Shown here piece after piece: positions 35,401 through 46,832 of a DNA stretch of 64,000 nucleotides. Position numbers and translations under genes: made by a program. The notes under the pieces were generated by a model. It was not told where the DNA came from. It ran no database searches and saw only the letters and a program-made list of their open reading frames with translations. The stretch comes from Campanula takesimana. Taxonomy: Eukaryota > Streptophyta > Magnoliopsida > Asterales > Campanulaceae. The stretch lies in contig JAOWBW010000112.1 in assembly GCA_026119855.1 (NCBI GenBank), positions 682,001 through 746,000 of the forward strand. The letters run 5' to 3'. The stretch's first letter is position 1. Each line of letters opens with the position of its first letter.

Positions 35401-38400
35401 TCATGTGCAGCTTTCATCCGCTGGTATAATTCAATTGCCAAAGTTTGAGATGGTTATGGCTAAATCTGAGGAGAACAGTAAACCTGTTCTTGCTATTGAT
35501 GATGTCCAAGTTATCACTGTGTAAGTTGATTAATCCTTTCTTTGTATTTATTTGCTAAAGTTCAACTCGTCCAAGAATTTTAGTCCTTTAATTGTGAATT
35601 TGCAGATACGGAAGAATATACTGCTTTCAAGTAGATAGAGTTGCAATGCTGCTACATTCGTATAGATTTTATAGCGATGCAGTTGTACAACAGGTTATTA
35701 ACGTGTGATCCCTTTCAACATTATGCTCTACATCAGATAAATGGTTTTGTTTTTTTCACCTATGTTTTTCATGCATTCTTTCTCTTTTGCTTTTTTGGCC
35801 AAAATACCTACTCCCTAAGTATCCACTTAATCCTACTTGGCAGCCTCGACTAAATTTTTTCCCCATTTGCTCACCCCACATATGAATCACTTGTCCCACT
35901 TTGCACCCTATTTCTAACGAGCGTTAGCAATATTATCAAAATTTCATCATGTGCATTGCACATGACGGGGTAATGGACTAAACCATCAAATTACCCCGTT
36001 TATGTTTCACGAGACTGAACATTAAAAACAAACTATTTTTTGTTCAAAGTGTAAAAACACAGAGAAATTATTTATTCATCTTCTTCTCCTTCCACCACCG
36101 TCTTCGGCAGAATTAGACCAACACTACTGCTGATGACGACTAATAAATTGTTTCTTCGGGCCTGTAGTACTGCAAGGGGGCTGTAGTACTGCATTTGGGG
36201 AGAGAAGGAAGGGCAGGGCGAGGGACGGGAATAGGAGGATCCAGGGCATGTTAGTAACATGAGTTACATATTACAGTAACATGAGTTACATTTTTCAGGG
36301 TGAGAGTAACATGAGTGACATTCTATAGTAAGATGAGTTGCATCTTATTTGGGACGTTGTGCAATCTAATTGTACATGCCCCAAATTTGGGACAAAATTT
36401 GGTCAAGAGTGCTCAATGGGATTTAGTAGATACTTTAAGAGGGCAAACATCTTGTGATCAGAAATGACTAAAACACCTCGCTCGTAACCAGCCACGTTAG
36501 GGATTCCGCTAAATTTCTGATGCCTTTTGGTGGGAGGGTTAAAGGGGGGGGGGGGTGACTTCATGCAGGAGATGGGTAATTGAGACAAAATTCAGTCGAG
36601 TGTGCAAAGTGGGATTTCGGGGGGCCTTTTTCCTTTTTATATTTTGGTCTTCTGGTGGTGGCTGTTAAAGGTATGCGCATGTGGTTGGTGCCCATATTCA
36701 TATGGGAAAATGCCCCGAAAGTTCTGTTTTGGAAGATCCACTTCCCCACAAGTTCCGCCATTAAATTAAAATGTCTGGGAAGTTCCTATACATTAGTATA
36801 TCATACTGCATGCAACATGTAGTAATAAAAAATTATGATATTGCATCAATACTACTGCATCCTGCCACCACCACCACCAGTCGCCAATGGTCGCCGTCTG
36901 CCGCCGCGGTCTCCGGTCGCCGGCCGGTCACCCCTGCTGCCTCCATGCAGTATTATATTCAGTGTTCAATGTTATGTGATGCAGTATAATTGCTGAATAA
37001 TACAACATGTTGTGAGGAACTTATGGGGAAGAGATTTGTAAAAAAAGGAACTTATATGGAATTGCCCCTAATCATAGTGTAAATATAAACTCACAAAAAA
37101 GTTCACAAAATTTGGCTTACAAAATGAGGTGTCATGATTTTTATTGGTGCTTTTAATTAGTGTGACGGGTCCACAACCAATGCAACCAATAAAATATCGC
37201 CACCTCATTTTGTATCCATCATTTTGTAAACTTCTTTTGTGCCCCTAGCATTGCCCCTAATCATATACTAACCAAAACATGTTATACCAACGGACGAGAA
37301 AATATATAATGAAACTAGAAACATGGTTCTCCAAGTTATTGATGAACTAAACCACATCTGTTTTTATTTTTTATCTTTTTTCTAGCTCTAAGTGTTTGTA
37401 TTATGGGTACACACATGTCCAAATGAATACTCACTCCCTGCCTTTTTACTTTTTTCCTTGTTCAGGGTTCTTTGCCTGTTTATTCTAATAAAATAGCTCT
37501 CAGCGTCGTTGATAACGTTTTGCTTGTGCATCAAGTGGATGCAAAGGTGGTAATTTTATACGACATATTTGGTGACTCACGAGCACCTATATCTTCCCCA
37601 CTTCCTCTATTGTTGAGGGGTTTACCCAAGTTCAATATTTCATCCTCTCAATCAACTAGCAACGTCGCAGAAAGCTTAGAGCTAACTGATTCAAGTGATA
37701 CCGAAACTGTCATTTATGGAGATAATTGGATTTTTCTTGTTCCTGACCTTATCTGTGATGTAGCCAAAGGAGCTTTGTGGAAGATCCATTTGGATTTGGA
37801 GGCAAGTTTTATTTGTTTGCTTTGCATCCATTCCCATTTGATAGAATGTTGTGATAGTCTGCCGTGACTTTCTGTTTAACCCTTTCAGGCTATTTCTGCA
37901 AGTAGCTCAGAAGCGCCATTAGTGCTTGAATTTTTGCAGCGCAGGAAGTTGGAAGCGAAGAAGGTAATGCTTCACCATTCCCCTTGGGCTCTAACTTTCT
38001 GCTTTGAGATATGCCATTAAAAGAATCTCTTTTGAAAATTAAGATCAAATGTCTATATTTCCTGTTTTACCTTTTGTCGCACTAATTTAGACTAAATAAT
38101 GTTATACTTGTTAATAAGATGTCGATGGAGAACTTTATCCACCCTTAAAATGTTTCGAACATGTTCTCTTTAGAATAATGGAGAGAGAGATTAGTCTGTG
38201 CATTCATTCTTTTAACAAGACAGACTGTAAAAAGTTGCCTGAATGTGTGGAAGACTGAGAAAGCACAATCAGAGCAAATACTTTCGGAAGAGCTTATGAA
38301 GGAGTGCATTAATAATTTAGATAAATCAATATGCAACTCCATTGGAGTTCTTTTGTTTTCTGAAGTTCTTCCTCGAATGTAGGCTGTGCACAGGAGGAAC

Positions 38401-41400
38401 GTTGGACTAGGGTGGCAATTTTCAACCCAATCCAATTGTCCACCCATTAACCCATTAATAAATGACTTATTGGATTGTTCATAAAGTACCCATTAAATTA
38501 TTGGGTTCACATGGATTTTATCCATTAAAACAATAGCACTAATGGACTAAACAGATTTTAACCCAGATAACCATCGGGTCACCCAATAATTTCACCCCCA
38601 TAACTACAACCAACACCACCACCATCCCCACAACATTCTCCTCCTCCACTACTGCCGCCACCCCACTCTTCCACCACCTCCGCCGCCATTTCTGCCGCCG
38701 CCCTCACTGCCACTAGTCACCATATCCGCCTCACCTGTTGTTGTCACTGCCACCACCACCGTCGCCGCCACCACACAATGGTGAAATAGTTGGTAATTCC
38801 GGTTAATTTGTACAGTAATTAATTTAGTTGTCTTAAAAACAATTATTGTAAATAGAATCTGTAATAGGAATTCATATTATTATAAGTATATAACCATGTA
38901 TTCTCATTAATTAGTTACTATTAAGTAAAATCAAGTCTCAATTAAGAATTTCTATTTTTAAAGAATAACAATAATGTAAAGCAGTAGTAACCAAAGACAA
39001 TATCTCAAAGAATTCAGTTGTGTTTTCTTAAACATGGTAAGTCAAATTTCCAACTTGAACACGTTCGTGCAATTTAAAGGAAATATTTGCACTACGTTCT
39101 CCTAATGTTTGTAACAGTAACCAAAAAAAAAAACATGATGCAATATTTCTTCAATTTTATCGAATTATAATTTAAATATCAACTGAGAAATAACCTGGTG
39201 ACTATTTTTACATCTTAGACTGACCTTTTTTCTCAATATTATTATCTTTCAAATTTCTAATTCTCTAATCATTCAAGATCAATTCAAAATTGTACTTACA
39301 CTCCTAACCAAAATATATAGAGAGATTATATCATCACACTAAATTAGTAATGTTTGTAAAATTGTAATCAGTTTCACTAAGGAACTGATCATGTATAATT
39401 TGATTGTCAGTTTCTATTTGTAAACATGTTTTCTAATGTTATTTAAAGAAAAAAAATTATATATACATCATTAAATTGATTATAAAATTAATGAATTAGG
39501 CAGCCTTCCCTTGACTTTCTTTAACCCATTTGTGGTAAATTAGTAACTACAGCCATTTTGGACACAGAAATAGCAAACATCTTTTTTTAATCACTACTTG
39601 GTTGTGGAGATTGAATAAATTAAAAGTGGATTGCAAGTCCAAAAAGAAGACAGTAGTAGAGATTAGGGTGGCTGTACCCGGGTGGTTGTGGCCGTACTTG
39701 AATAGTGGGGGTTGGGGGGGTGAATATTAGGGCGTGGTTGGTTGGTAGTATTAATTTGTGTGAAATAATGGGTATACCCGGATAATATCCATTAACTAGT
39801 GGATAGCGTATAAATGGATAATACCCAAACTTAACCATTATTTTAATGGACAATATGGGTTTTACCCAATACTATCCAGGATACCCATTTTGCCACCCCT
39901 AATTGAACATTAGAACTGTATCACACCGATATCAATATTAATTTTGAAATGGGCACTCTTTTCATCTGTATTGAATAAATTTTTCTGTTCCCTGCCTGAG
40001 GATTTCACTTGACAATTTGCTGTAGGCTAACTTAATATCTGTGATGATGTGTCTCAGGCTAAACAATTGTGCTTGGCAATAGCTCGCAGTATCATAATTG
40101 AGCGAAGACCTCTGCCCATAGTCGTACGGGCAATAGAAGTTCTTGTGACTTCTTATTCATTTTCCGTTAAAATGGGAAGCTATTTGAAGGGAGGACTGAA
40201 AACAGAAAAGACTTCAACCTCTTCTGTTTTTCATGCAAATAACGCTAACACTGGTGCTGATGAATCCATCAGCAGAGAAGGTGCATCCAGAAAGTCCATC
40301 AAAGGTGAAACGTCCGATAGAGAGGAAAGGGAAACTATTAATAGAGCTAGTTATTTAACATCAGACTCTGAGGACAACGTCAATTTTGAAAAGCTAAATA
40401 TCAAATTTCCTGACAGTATCGTCAGAGAAACTTTAGTGGGGACGGAATCTACTAATACTGAAGACCAGTCTGTGGGATCTGGCGAGCAACCAGTAAATGC
40501 TAACGTTTCTGAACAGCATGAATCCCTAGTCACTTCAGCTGCAGTTGCACCAGATGAGCTATACAGCTTTGTGTTTGCTCCTGTTGAGGAAGAAATGGTC
40601 GGAGATTCATCTTACTTGATTGCAATCATTATTGAGTTCCTGCGCAGGTACTTTCTAATATACCCTGCAAAATCAAAATTTTCTTGGACCTCATCTGTTA
40701 ATTGGTTCAAATATTATCTAGACATTTGCCTCTATATAATTATGTTGATGATTTCCGAGAGTACTTATCCTCCTATCTTATGCAGAGCAGATGTTCTGTT
40801 GTTCCAAACTGTTTTTTTTTTTTTTGGTTTCTTCATGTTGGTCATGCTTCTTTGTATCATTTTTTCACTCTTTTCTCGCACTAATTTGGAAAAAGAATAC
40901 GATCATCCAAATATCTTTGTGTTTACATTACCACAACTAGAGCAGTATGCTGAATTCAGTTGATGTTTCTTGTGCCCAAATGTTTATTATCTCTCCAAAT
41001 TCTTAATCAATATATTATTCGCGTTTATTTAGATTGGTTTTTTGTCATTTCCTATATTTGCAGCGCTAACTCGGAAAAAGTTAAAGTACATCCAAATATC
41101 TACGTGCTGACGATACGGCTGCTAGCCCGGAATGAGCGATATGCTGAACTTGGATTGTTCGTTATAAATAAGGTTTCTCTAAACTTGAAGCATTGGGAAT
41201 TTATGAAATGCTCTACATAAGAAATTGTGCTTGATCTTGTTCAAAACTTACTCTCTCTCTTTTTTTTTTGTTTCAGATTCTTGAGCCCTCAAAAGAAGTT
41301 GCGTTGCAACTACTAGAATCGGGTCGGCAGAACTTCCAAACAAGGAAGTTAGGTTTGGATATGCTGCGACAGCTTCTTCTGCATCATGACTACATTGTGT

Positions 41401-42154
41401 TGCTTGTGCAAGATGGATATTATCTTGAAGCATTACGTTATGCCCGAAAAAATAAGGTTCTTTTCCCTTTGCCTCATGGCATCAGAAAGTGAACGTTGAA
41501 CTTTTTTTATGCATCTATAAAATGATTTCTTGTTTCATAAAAATCCTCTAGCACCATCAATTACTGATGATCTTCCTTGCAAAGGGGGTCTAGATTGTTC
41601 AGGAAAAAAAATATACTTATCATATAGCAATTTGGAGTAAAAGGAGATCAAAATTGATATCATAGTACATATTCTAACAAAAATTATGGGGGGTCGAAAT
41701 AGACAAATAATATTTTTAATGTAATTTTCTAAAATTAAAGGGGCACTAAAATGACATTTTTCAAAATACCTTACCACCAATGTGGCTTCGCCACTGCATG
41801 CTTTGATGTGAAGTATTGGAACATTTATTCATTCTTATCGAAGATATAGTGATTCATTTCATTATTGGTTCAAAACATGTCGATACATTATACGTTTTCC
41901 TGGAAAATATTTTCTCTATACAACATTGTACTTCTGCGACAGCATTCATTCAATCTTATATTTTTGGTGGATTTCAGGTCAACACTGTCCGGCCCTCGTT
42001 GTTTCTTCAAGCAGCTTATGCATCAAATGACTCGCAACATCTAGCTGCAGTTTTGAGATTCTTATGTGAATTCATTCCTGGCTTTAAGAACACATCAGAT
42101 CATAGTACATATGGTCGCATTCTTGCAGCAATGAATTCGTCAGTCTCCGTCTGA
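31316..42154 (+). CDS. RMC1: Regulator of MON1-CCZ1 complex homologue (RMC1, Mic1 domain)
   Basis: Eleven coding exons: 31316-31483, 31594-31853, 33961-34114, 35411-35520, 35606-35693, 37466-37801, 37889-37963, 40058-40647, 41064-41172, 41277-41456, 41978-42154. They total 2,247 nt, 748 aa plus stop, and every junction keeps frame. The N-terminal part (DQVVSWKTVPF, FFWTDCPTCDIVIV) matches the WD40/propeller-like half of plant and animal RMC1. The C-terminal part (exons 8-11, e.g. SYLIAIIIEFLR, RKLGLDMLRQLLLHHDY) is the Mic1 region. Exon 8 adds a variable Ser/Glu-rich linker. RMC1 (C18orf8/Bulli) is the third subunit of the MON1-CCZ1 exchange factor that activates Rab7 on late endosomes; a role in vacuolar trafficking is inferred. 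Intron 6 uses a GC donor. Introns 2, 3, 5, 7 and 10 contain transposons. No premature stop or lost splice site, so the gene looks functional. Confidence 0.93.
32438..32483. repeat. (GT)n(GA)n microsatellite in RMC1 intron 2
   Basis: About nine GT units followed by about fourteen GA units. A chance open frame across it is not a gene. Confidence 0.85.
32656..33325. repeat. Diverged tandem duplication in RMC1 intron 2
   Basis: A unit from AAACTCGTTCATGTGCTCAA to CCTAAGAGTGTCAAAATTTG appears twice (from 32664 and from 33131). The copies share GTAGAAGATAGATAAATGGT and GTGGACACTGTATATAA, with about 10% divergence. Only the first copy contains the MITE at 32788-33065. Confidence 0.75.
32788..33065. 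mobile_element. Stowaway-type MITE in RMC1 intron 2
   Basis: CTCCCTCCGTCCCACCTCAC and GTGAGGTGGGACGGAGGGAG are perfect 20-bp inverted ends with TA outside. 278 bp. Confidence 0.9.
34573..34797. mobile_element. Stowaway-like MITE in RMC1 intron 3
   Basis: CTCCCTGCATTCCATGTCAC after TA and GTTGAACAGAGGGAG before TA. 225 bp. A (GA)n tract precedes it at 34449-34487. Confidence 0.65.
34964..35153. mobile_element. Stowaway-type MITE in RMC1 intron 3
   Basis: CTCCCTCTGACCCATAATAA after TA and TTATTTCGGGATGGAGGGAG before TA; inner arms AATTTCGCA / TGCGATATT. 190 bp. Confidence 0.78.
36779..37032. mobile_element. Foldback element with GC-rich core in RMC1 intron 5
   Basis: Left arm words AAGTTCCTATA, CAACATGTAGTAATAA, CTACTGCAT are mirrored on the right as ATGCAGTATTATA, AATACAACATGTTG, AGGAACTTAT. 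Between them lies an exon-like GC-rich core at 36858-36945 (CGCCGTCTGCCGCCGCGGTC). The preceding intron stretch 35860-36778 is unclassified repeat, including four AGTAACATGAGTTACAT-like words at 36247-36345. Confidence 0.5.
37077..37249. mobile_element. Foldback MITE in RMC1 intron 5, flanked by 16-bp direct repeats
   Basis: Arms TTGGCTTACAAAATGAGGTG and CACCTCATTTTGTATCCATC plus ATTTTGTAAACTTCTTTTGT. Related to 17293-17460 and, inverted, to 60347-60500. ATTGCCCCTAATCATA occurs exactly on both sides (37061-37076, 37250-37265). Confidence 0.7.
38408..39901. mobile_element. hAT-like non-autonomous element in RMC1 intron 7
   Basis: Termini TAGGGTGGCAATTTT and AAATTTTGCCACCCCTA-like right end (TTTTGCCACCCCTA). 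Subterminal zones are full of ACCCATTA and TACCCGG words. A GC-rich, Pro/CCACCACC-type core sits at 38620-38780. Flanks CGTTGGAC and AATTGAAC agree at 5 of 8 positions, so the target duplication is eroded. No transposase. It makes up most of intron 7. Confidence 0.65.
40879..40963 (+). pseudogene. Decayed duplicate of RMC1 exon 9 inside intron 8
   Basis: This stretch aligns along its length with exon 9 (41064 onward): shared GGAAAAAG, CATCCAAATATCT and TATGCTGAA, with a 9-nt in-frame deletion. Where exon 9 has TTTGCAG before it, the copy has TTCTCG, so the acceptor AG is lost. The copy ends with TGA at 40961-40963. Exon 8 reads through the intron into the copy in the same frame without a stop (40648-40960). 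Confidence 0.8.
41571..41796. mobile_element. Truncated hAT MITE in RMC1 intron 10
   Basis: The right end TGTGGCTTCGCCACTG is the CAGTGGCGAAGCCACA terminus. The body (GGGGGTCGAAATAGAC, TTTTCTAAAATTAAAGGGGC) parallels 4025-4276. No matching left end. Confidence 0.6.
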
Positions 42155-43210
42155 TGCATCTGATAAGTTGATACAAATGAGTGCTTGAAATACAAAAAGC
42201 TTTCCAAGCTGAAATATCACAGAGCTGGTAAAGAGACAGTTGAAGTGCTTCTGTATTGATAGAAGTTTTCCGGTACCTGCATGTCAGCTGAAATTCAATT
42301 CGTGGCACCTTGACTAAGGTAGTCTTTGACTTTTCCGCACTATTTATTTTATACATTAAGCTCATGTGGGTTCGTCCCTTCCCTTGCCTGGACCCCATGC
42401 ATCATGTTTTCCCCCCTCTAGAGTAATCATAGGGCATCATGTCATCATATTTGAGAAAAAAAATCACTTTTTTTTTTTTTTTGGTTATTTGCGGAGAAGC
42501 TGCTAATGATTATTGACTGAAGACTGCAGTAAAGTTACTGAGCTGAACAAGCTGATTGTAAATCAAAGGTTTTAAGGGGCTTACTTTTGCACAATGTAAC
42601 ATATAATAATTAAAACAAAACTTTTATTGCCAATAACCCCACCCCCCTCCCCTCCCCTACCCCCCCCCCCCCCCACCACACCCCACCCCACCCCACCCCA
42701 CCACACACGCACATAAACACAAGAAAGTCTCTAGAAGCCAGCTGAAAGAGGGGGGGGGGGGAGAAACAAAACATAATTGTTGTAAAGAAAGTAGAGAGAG
42801 ACAGCTCAATACATGGACAAAAGCACACGAGGCTTGTTACAAGTCCATTGAGCTACTTAACCATAATACTTTTATTATTACCTTTTTCTTCTATTGACAT
42901 TGCCTACCATTTGTGTTTTGGGGTGTGGTTATGTGGGTAAAGTTGCATTGTTTGGAGTTTGGACCATCAATTTCGCTATGAGGCTGTGGTCCAAATATTA
43001 TTCGATGAATTTTTCTAGGTACCGCACTTTATTTTCAGATATGTGACCACTTTTTTATTTTCTGGTGACGACTTCGTTCACTCATGAATTATTTCTGCGG
43101 GCTATAAAACATTGGTGCGACGTGTTGGTTAAGACGAGTGGCGGATCCACGCTATACTAAGTGGATACCAGTGCACCCAATAACTTAAGTTGTGGTAGTA
43201 TAGTGTAGTA
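42155..43210. other. RMC1 3' region and low-complexity sequence
   Basis: Presumed 3' untranslated sequence followed by C-rich tracts (42636-42711) and a G-run (42751-42762). A GAGTGGCGGATCCACG hAT-like end lies at about 43137 without a partner. No poly(A) site can be fixed. Confidence 0.45.
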
Positions 43211-43383
43211 CACCCTCTATTCCTTTTTCTCATTTGCCATATTTCATTGTCCCAAAAAGTCCGTTCTCATTTCTACAATAGTATAAGCTTAAATGTGCAT
43301 AAACACAACATGGCTAGTGCTAGTAAAGCAAGTGTTCATCTTCTAAAAGAGTTGAATATGAAATCATTTTGGGACGGAGGGAG
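43211..43383. mobile_element. Stowaway-like MITE
   Basis: CACCCTCTATTCCTTTTTCT after TA; right end CATTTTGGGACGGAGGGAG before TA. Its interior shares TAAGCTTAAATGTGCATAAA and AAGCAAGTGTTCATCTT with the 4-kb and 14.6-kb family. From here to 44000 no gene. Confidence 0.7.
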
Positions 43384-43999
43384 TATAAAAGTTGCAGGTC
43401 CGCTAAGTTAATGAAACGACTAACCATTAACCCTTATAGTGCCAAAAATTTGTTTATTTATTTTATGCCCATAAGTTAATGACATTAAAGAAAAATAATG
43501 TCCTAAAGAACAGGTCGATTTGTACAAAGACTTGTATAATTGGTAGTTATAATGATTGACAGAAGTTAATATAAGAATCTAATCCACTTTTATGTTGTCA
43601 ATTATTGAGAATGTAATATAAAAATCTAGTCCTCACTTTGTGACAACTATTGATTATGTCCTTAGTGGTCATCATCACTAACACTACTAACATATCTGTA
43701 TTATTGAAATTTTATAATTTTTATTATAAAACTTCAATAATATTATGAATAAAGTAGTATTAAGTTGCAAATTTACTAATTTACTTCAAAAATTAGTAAC
43801 AGCTTGTAGCTGATGAACTGAATGCTGTTTGTTTCAGCTTTTTTGAAGCAACTTTTAGTTATAAGCTAATTGTATCTGTTTGTTAACAAAGTTGAAAAAT
43901 ATTGAATTATGGTAAGAATACCAAAATGCCCCTAATGTGTAAATCGACCCGACCCATATGCCAAAAAAATAGATGAGGAACAAAGACTAAATTTTCACA

Positions 44000-44735
44000 A
44001 AATCTTGTAAAAAACGTGTTTTACACTAACTATGTGTAAAACGTGTTTTTCAAATAACGGCTTAAGAGGGATTAAAAGACGCGGTGGCAATTTTGTAAAT
44101 AAGTGGAACTCATGGAAATCTCAGCAGGCACATTTTAAAACAAGAGGAGGCATTTTTCAATACTTCTCAGCAGACATATTTTAACTCTAGAGGAGGCACT
44201 TTTTTAGAGCAGGCATGTTTTAACTCTAGAGGAGGCACTTTTTTTGAACTTTTAACCGTGCTTTTTTTGAGAAAAAAATAAGTGCCTGCTCTAGTTAAAA
44301 AATGTGCCTCCTGCAGTTTCAAAACATGCCTCCTCCAGTTTCAAAACATGCCTCCTGAGATTTTTTTGAACTTTTAACATTGTCTTTTTTAAAGAAAACA
44401 AATGCCTGCTCTAGTTTAAAAATGTGCCTCCTGCAGTATGAAAATATGCCTCCTCCAGTTTTAAAACATGCTTGCTTTAAAATTTAGAAGTGCCTCTTTG
44501 AAAAAAATGCCTGTTATAGTTTTACAAAGTGCCTGATGTGGAGTTCAAAAATATGCCTCCTTCAGTTTCATAATATGCCTCCTGCAGTTTTAAAATATGC
44601 CTCCTGAGATTTCATAAGTTTCAAATATTTACACTTATGTCACCGCGTCTCTTAAACCCTACTTGCCGTTATTAATAAAACACGTTTTACACTAAGCCTA
44701 GTGTAAAACGCGTTTTACAAGAGACTTACTCATAA
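44000..44735. mobile_element. Foldback element with hairpin ends and a two-directional array of ~20-bp repeats
   Basis: Long terminal arms of about 110 bp: the left (TGTAAAAAACGTGTTTTACAC..AATAACGGC..AGACGCGGTG) is mirrored on the right (CACCGCGTCT..GCCGTTATTAATA..GTAAAACGCGTTTTACAAG). Each arm itself folds into a hairpin. Between them, a degenerate unit TGCCTCCTGCAGTTTYAAAA occurs about 6 times inverted (44120-44250) and about 14 times direct (44280-44620). No open frame. Family not recognised; target duplication not found. Confidence 0.75.
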
Positions 44736-44819
44736 ATTTTAGTTAGCCGATGTATTTTTTTTTTTTTTATTATCTTGTGGGCTTTTGATGAATCTTATAG
44801 TAAATACAATCACATACTA

Positions 44820-45058
44820 CACTCCGTTACATTTGAAATTGCAAAATTTGCCATTGGTTGTCCCATAGAAATTGCAAAATGCAAAAATAGAAAGTTTACC
44901 CACTTGCATACTCACATCAAGTAGCACACTAACTATTTTCTACCCCACTTTCTCTCTCCTACCAACTAACTACACTCACATCACATCACTTTTTTTTTCT
45001 TTTCCCTTAATTTTCGTGCAAAGGCGGTTTTGTGCAATTTCAAATGGGACGGAGGGAG
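44820..45058. mobile_element. Stowaway-like MITE
   Basis: CACTCCGTTACATTTGAAAT and ATTTCAAATGGGACGGAGGG AG are inverted ends with TA outside; inner TTGCAAAATTTGCC and GTGCAAAGGCGGTTTTGTGC. 239 bp. Confidence 0.72.
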
Positions 45059-45302
45059 TATATGGAAAGGGTGGGTAGTTTGGGTATATATTTTTTTTAT
45101 TAAGAGTGAATGTAGGTGAAGACCCAAGCAATCTTGGATGAGGGTAATTGAAAATAATATGAGTTTACTTGGATTGGATTGGATTGGATGGAAATATGGC
45201 GCTGAAGAGGCTGGAGTGGAGGGCAAAAACTCACCTGTGATGAGGGTTGATTTTTTTTTTTTCTTATATCTAATATATATTTATTCTTTTATTATCACAT
45301 TT

Positions 45303-45382
45303 TTTTTCTTCTTCTTCTTCTTCTTCTTCTTCTTCCCTTTGTCTTCTGGTTTTCTCCCCTCACCTATTTCTTCTTTTAACTT

Positions 45383-45416
<34 letters not shown>
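45303..45416. repeat. (CTT)n and (AT)n microsatellites
   Basis: About ten CTT units near 45308-45336 and about thirteen AT units near 45389-45416, joined by T-rich sequence. Confidence 0.8.
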
Positions 45417-45419
<3 letters not shown>

Positions 45420-45662
45420 CATTTTATCCTTCACGATGACATATGAAGATTCATGTTACCCGTCCCCAAAAGAGTGTTTTATTTGTTTGTATTTATTTAT
45501 ACCTTTATAAATCAACCCATACTATTTTTTTTATAACTGAAACTGACTCTTCATTTTGGATGAATGAAAAAGAAAAGCGTGATATTCACGTATGTAACTA
45601 TCACATTCCCTAATGAATATCAAGCTGAGTACTCTTTTTTTTTGTCGATGAATATCAAGCTA

Positions 45663-45885
45663 AGAACTCTTTTTGTGTCGGTATAAATGTCGTACTTTCT
45701 ATTTTCGTTTGTCTCAAAATAAATGTCGTCTTACTAAAAATAGGGTATAAAGTTTAGTGATCTTCTTATCCTACTAATTTTAATAGGCATAAGCATTGGA
45801 ATATTGAGGCACTTAAGGAAACACAGCTAAAAGTTTAAAAATATTGACTTGTCAACTATAACATTTATCCCGAGAATAGAGGGAG
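45663..45885. mobile_element. Degenerate Stowaway-like MITE
   Basis: Right end CCGAGAATAGAGGGAG before TA; left end eroded (AGAACTCTTTTTGTGTCGG). Inner TATAAATGTCGTACTTTC and AACATTTATCCCG. From 45886 to 46832 there is no gene; a Stowaway left end (CGCTCCGTTTCATAATAC) at 46693 lacks a partner. Confidence 0.45.
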
Positions 45886-46832
45886 TATTTGTTTTCATGT
45901 TCCTTGTTCTTGTCTCGTGTGAACGAATATAGAAGCTGAATATGATGTTTAAATGTAGTAGAATGTTTATTTATTTTAGTATTTTTTTTATTTTTAAAAT
46001 CCTTAATTACATAAAATAAAATAAAAGGGTTATTAGGATAGTGTGATCAGAACTTACAGTTTGGGCTGTCTTCTTCATTTTTGTTGCAAAGTTGGTCCTT
46101 GAAGGATAATAAACCAAACTTGATTGTGATAGTTGCCGCAATGTTTTGTCATCTTCCTTCTTATTTGTCTTATATAACTAGCGGTACACTCCCATGCGAT
46201 GCACGGGTGTTGGTAAAAAAATAACATAAAAAGAATAAAAAAAAAATGTGGAATAGGTAATTTTAATACATTACAAAATAATTTTTTAAATACAACATTA
46301 TTACCACAAACATGAAAAACACGATAAGTATTTGTTGAGACAGAGTATAAAATCATTAAAGTAAATTGTAATCCTTTTAAATCGCAAAGGATTAATTGTA
46401 TCATGTAAAGTTAAAATATGAACATATAAATATAATTTATTTATTATTAAGAAACATATAGTTAACCAAAAATAATTAAAACCAAAAAATTATAAAAGTT
46501 TATTTAATAAGGATGATGTACAAAGACATATTTGAAATATAGAGAATTTAAAATAATGTTGAGAATTCTTCCAATCCATTTAAGTAATCAGAAAAAAATC
46601 AAATAAATTACAAAAACTAAAATATTTGACGTCACACAAATACAAAAAAGAGTAGGATAAGATTGTTTATATATGGTTCCATTTAATTAACACTCGCTCC
46701 GTTTCATAATACTCGTCGTTTTAGATGTTATTCTTTTCAAAATAATTGACGTTTTACAACTACTGAGAAATAATAAATATCAATAAATTAACCAAAAAGA
46801 AAACAACCATTGTCCGAAAAAAATCACCCCCA

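Noticed and set aside
40049..40963. 304-codon frame as a separate gene
   Set aside because: It is RMC1 exon 8 read through into intron 8; splice sites at 40058 and 40647 restore the conserved protein.
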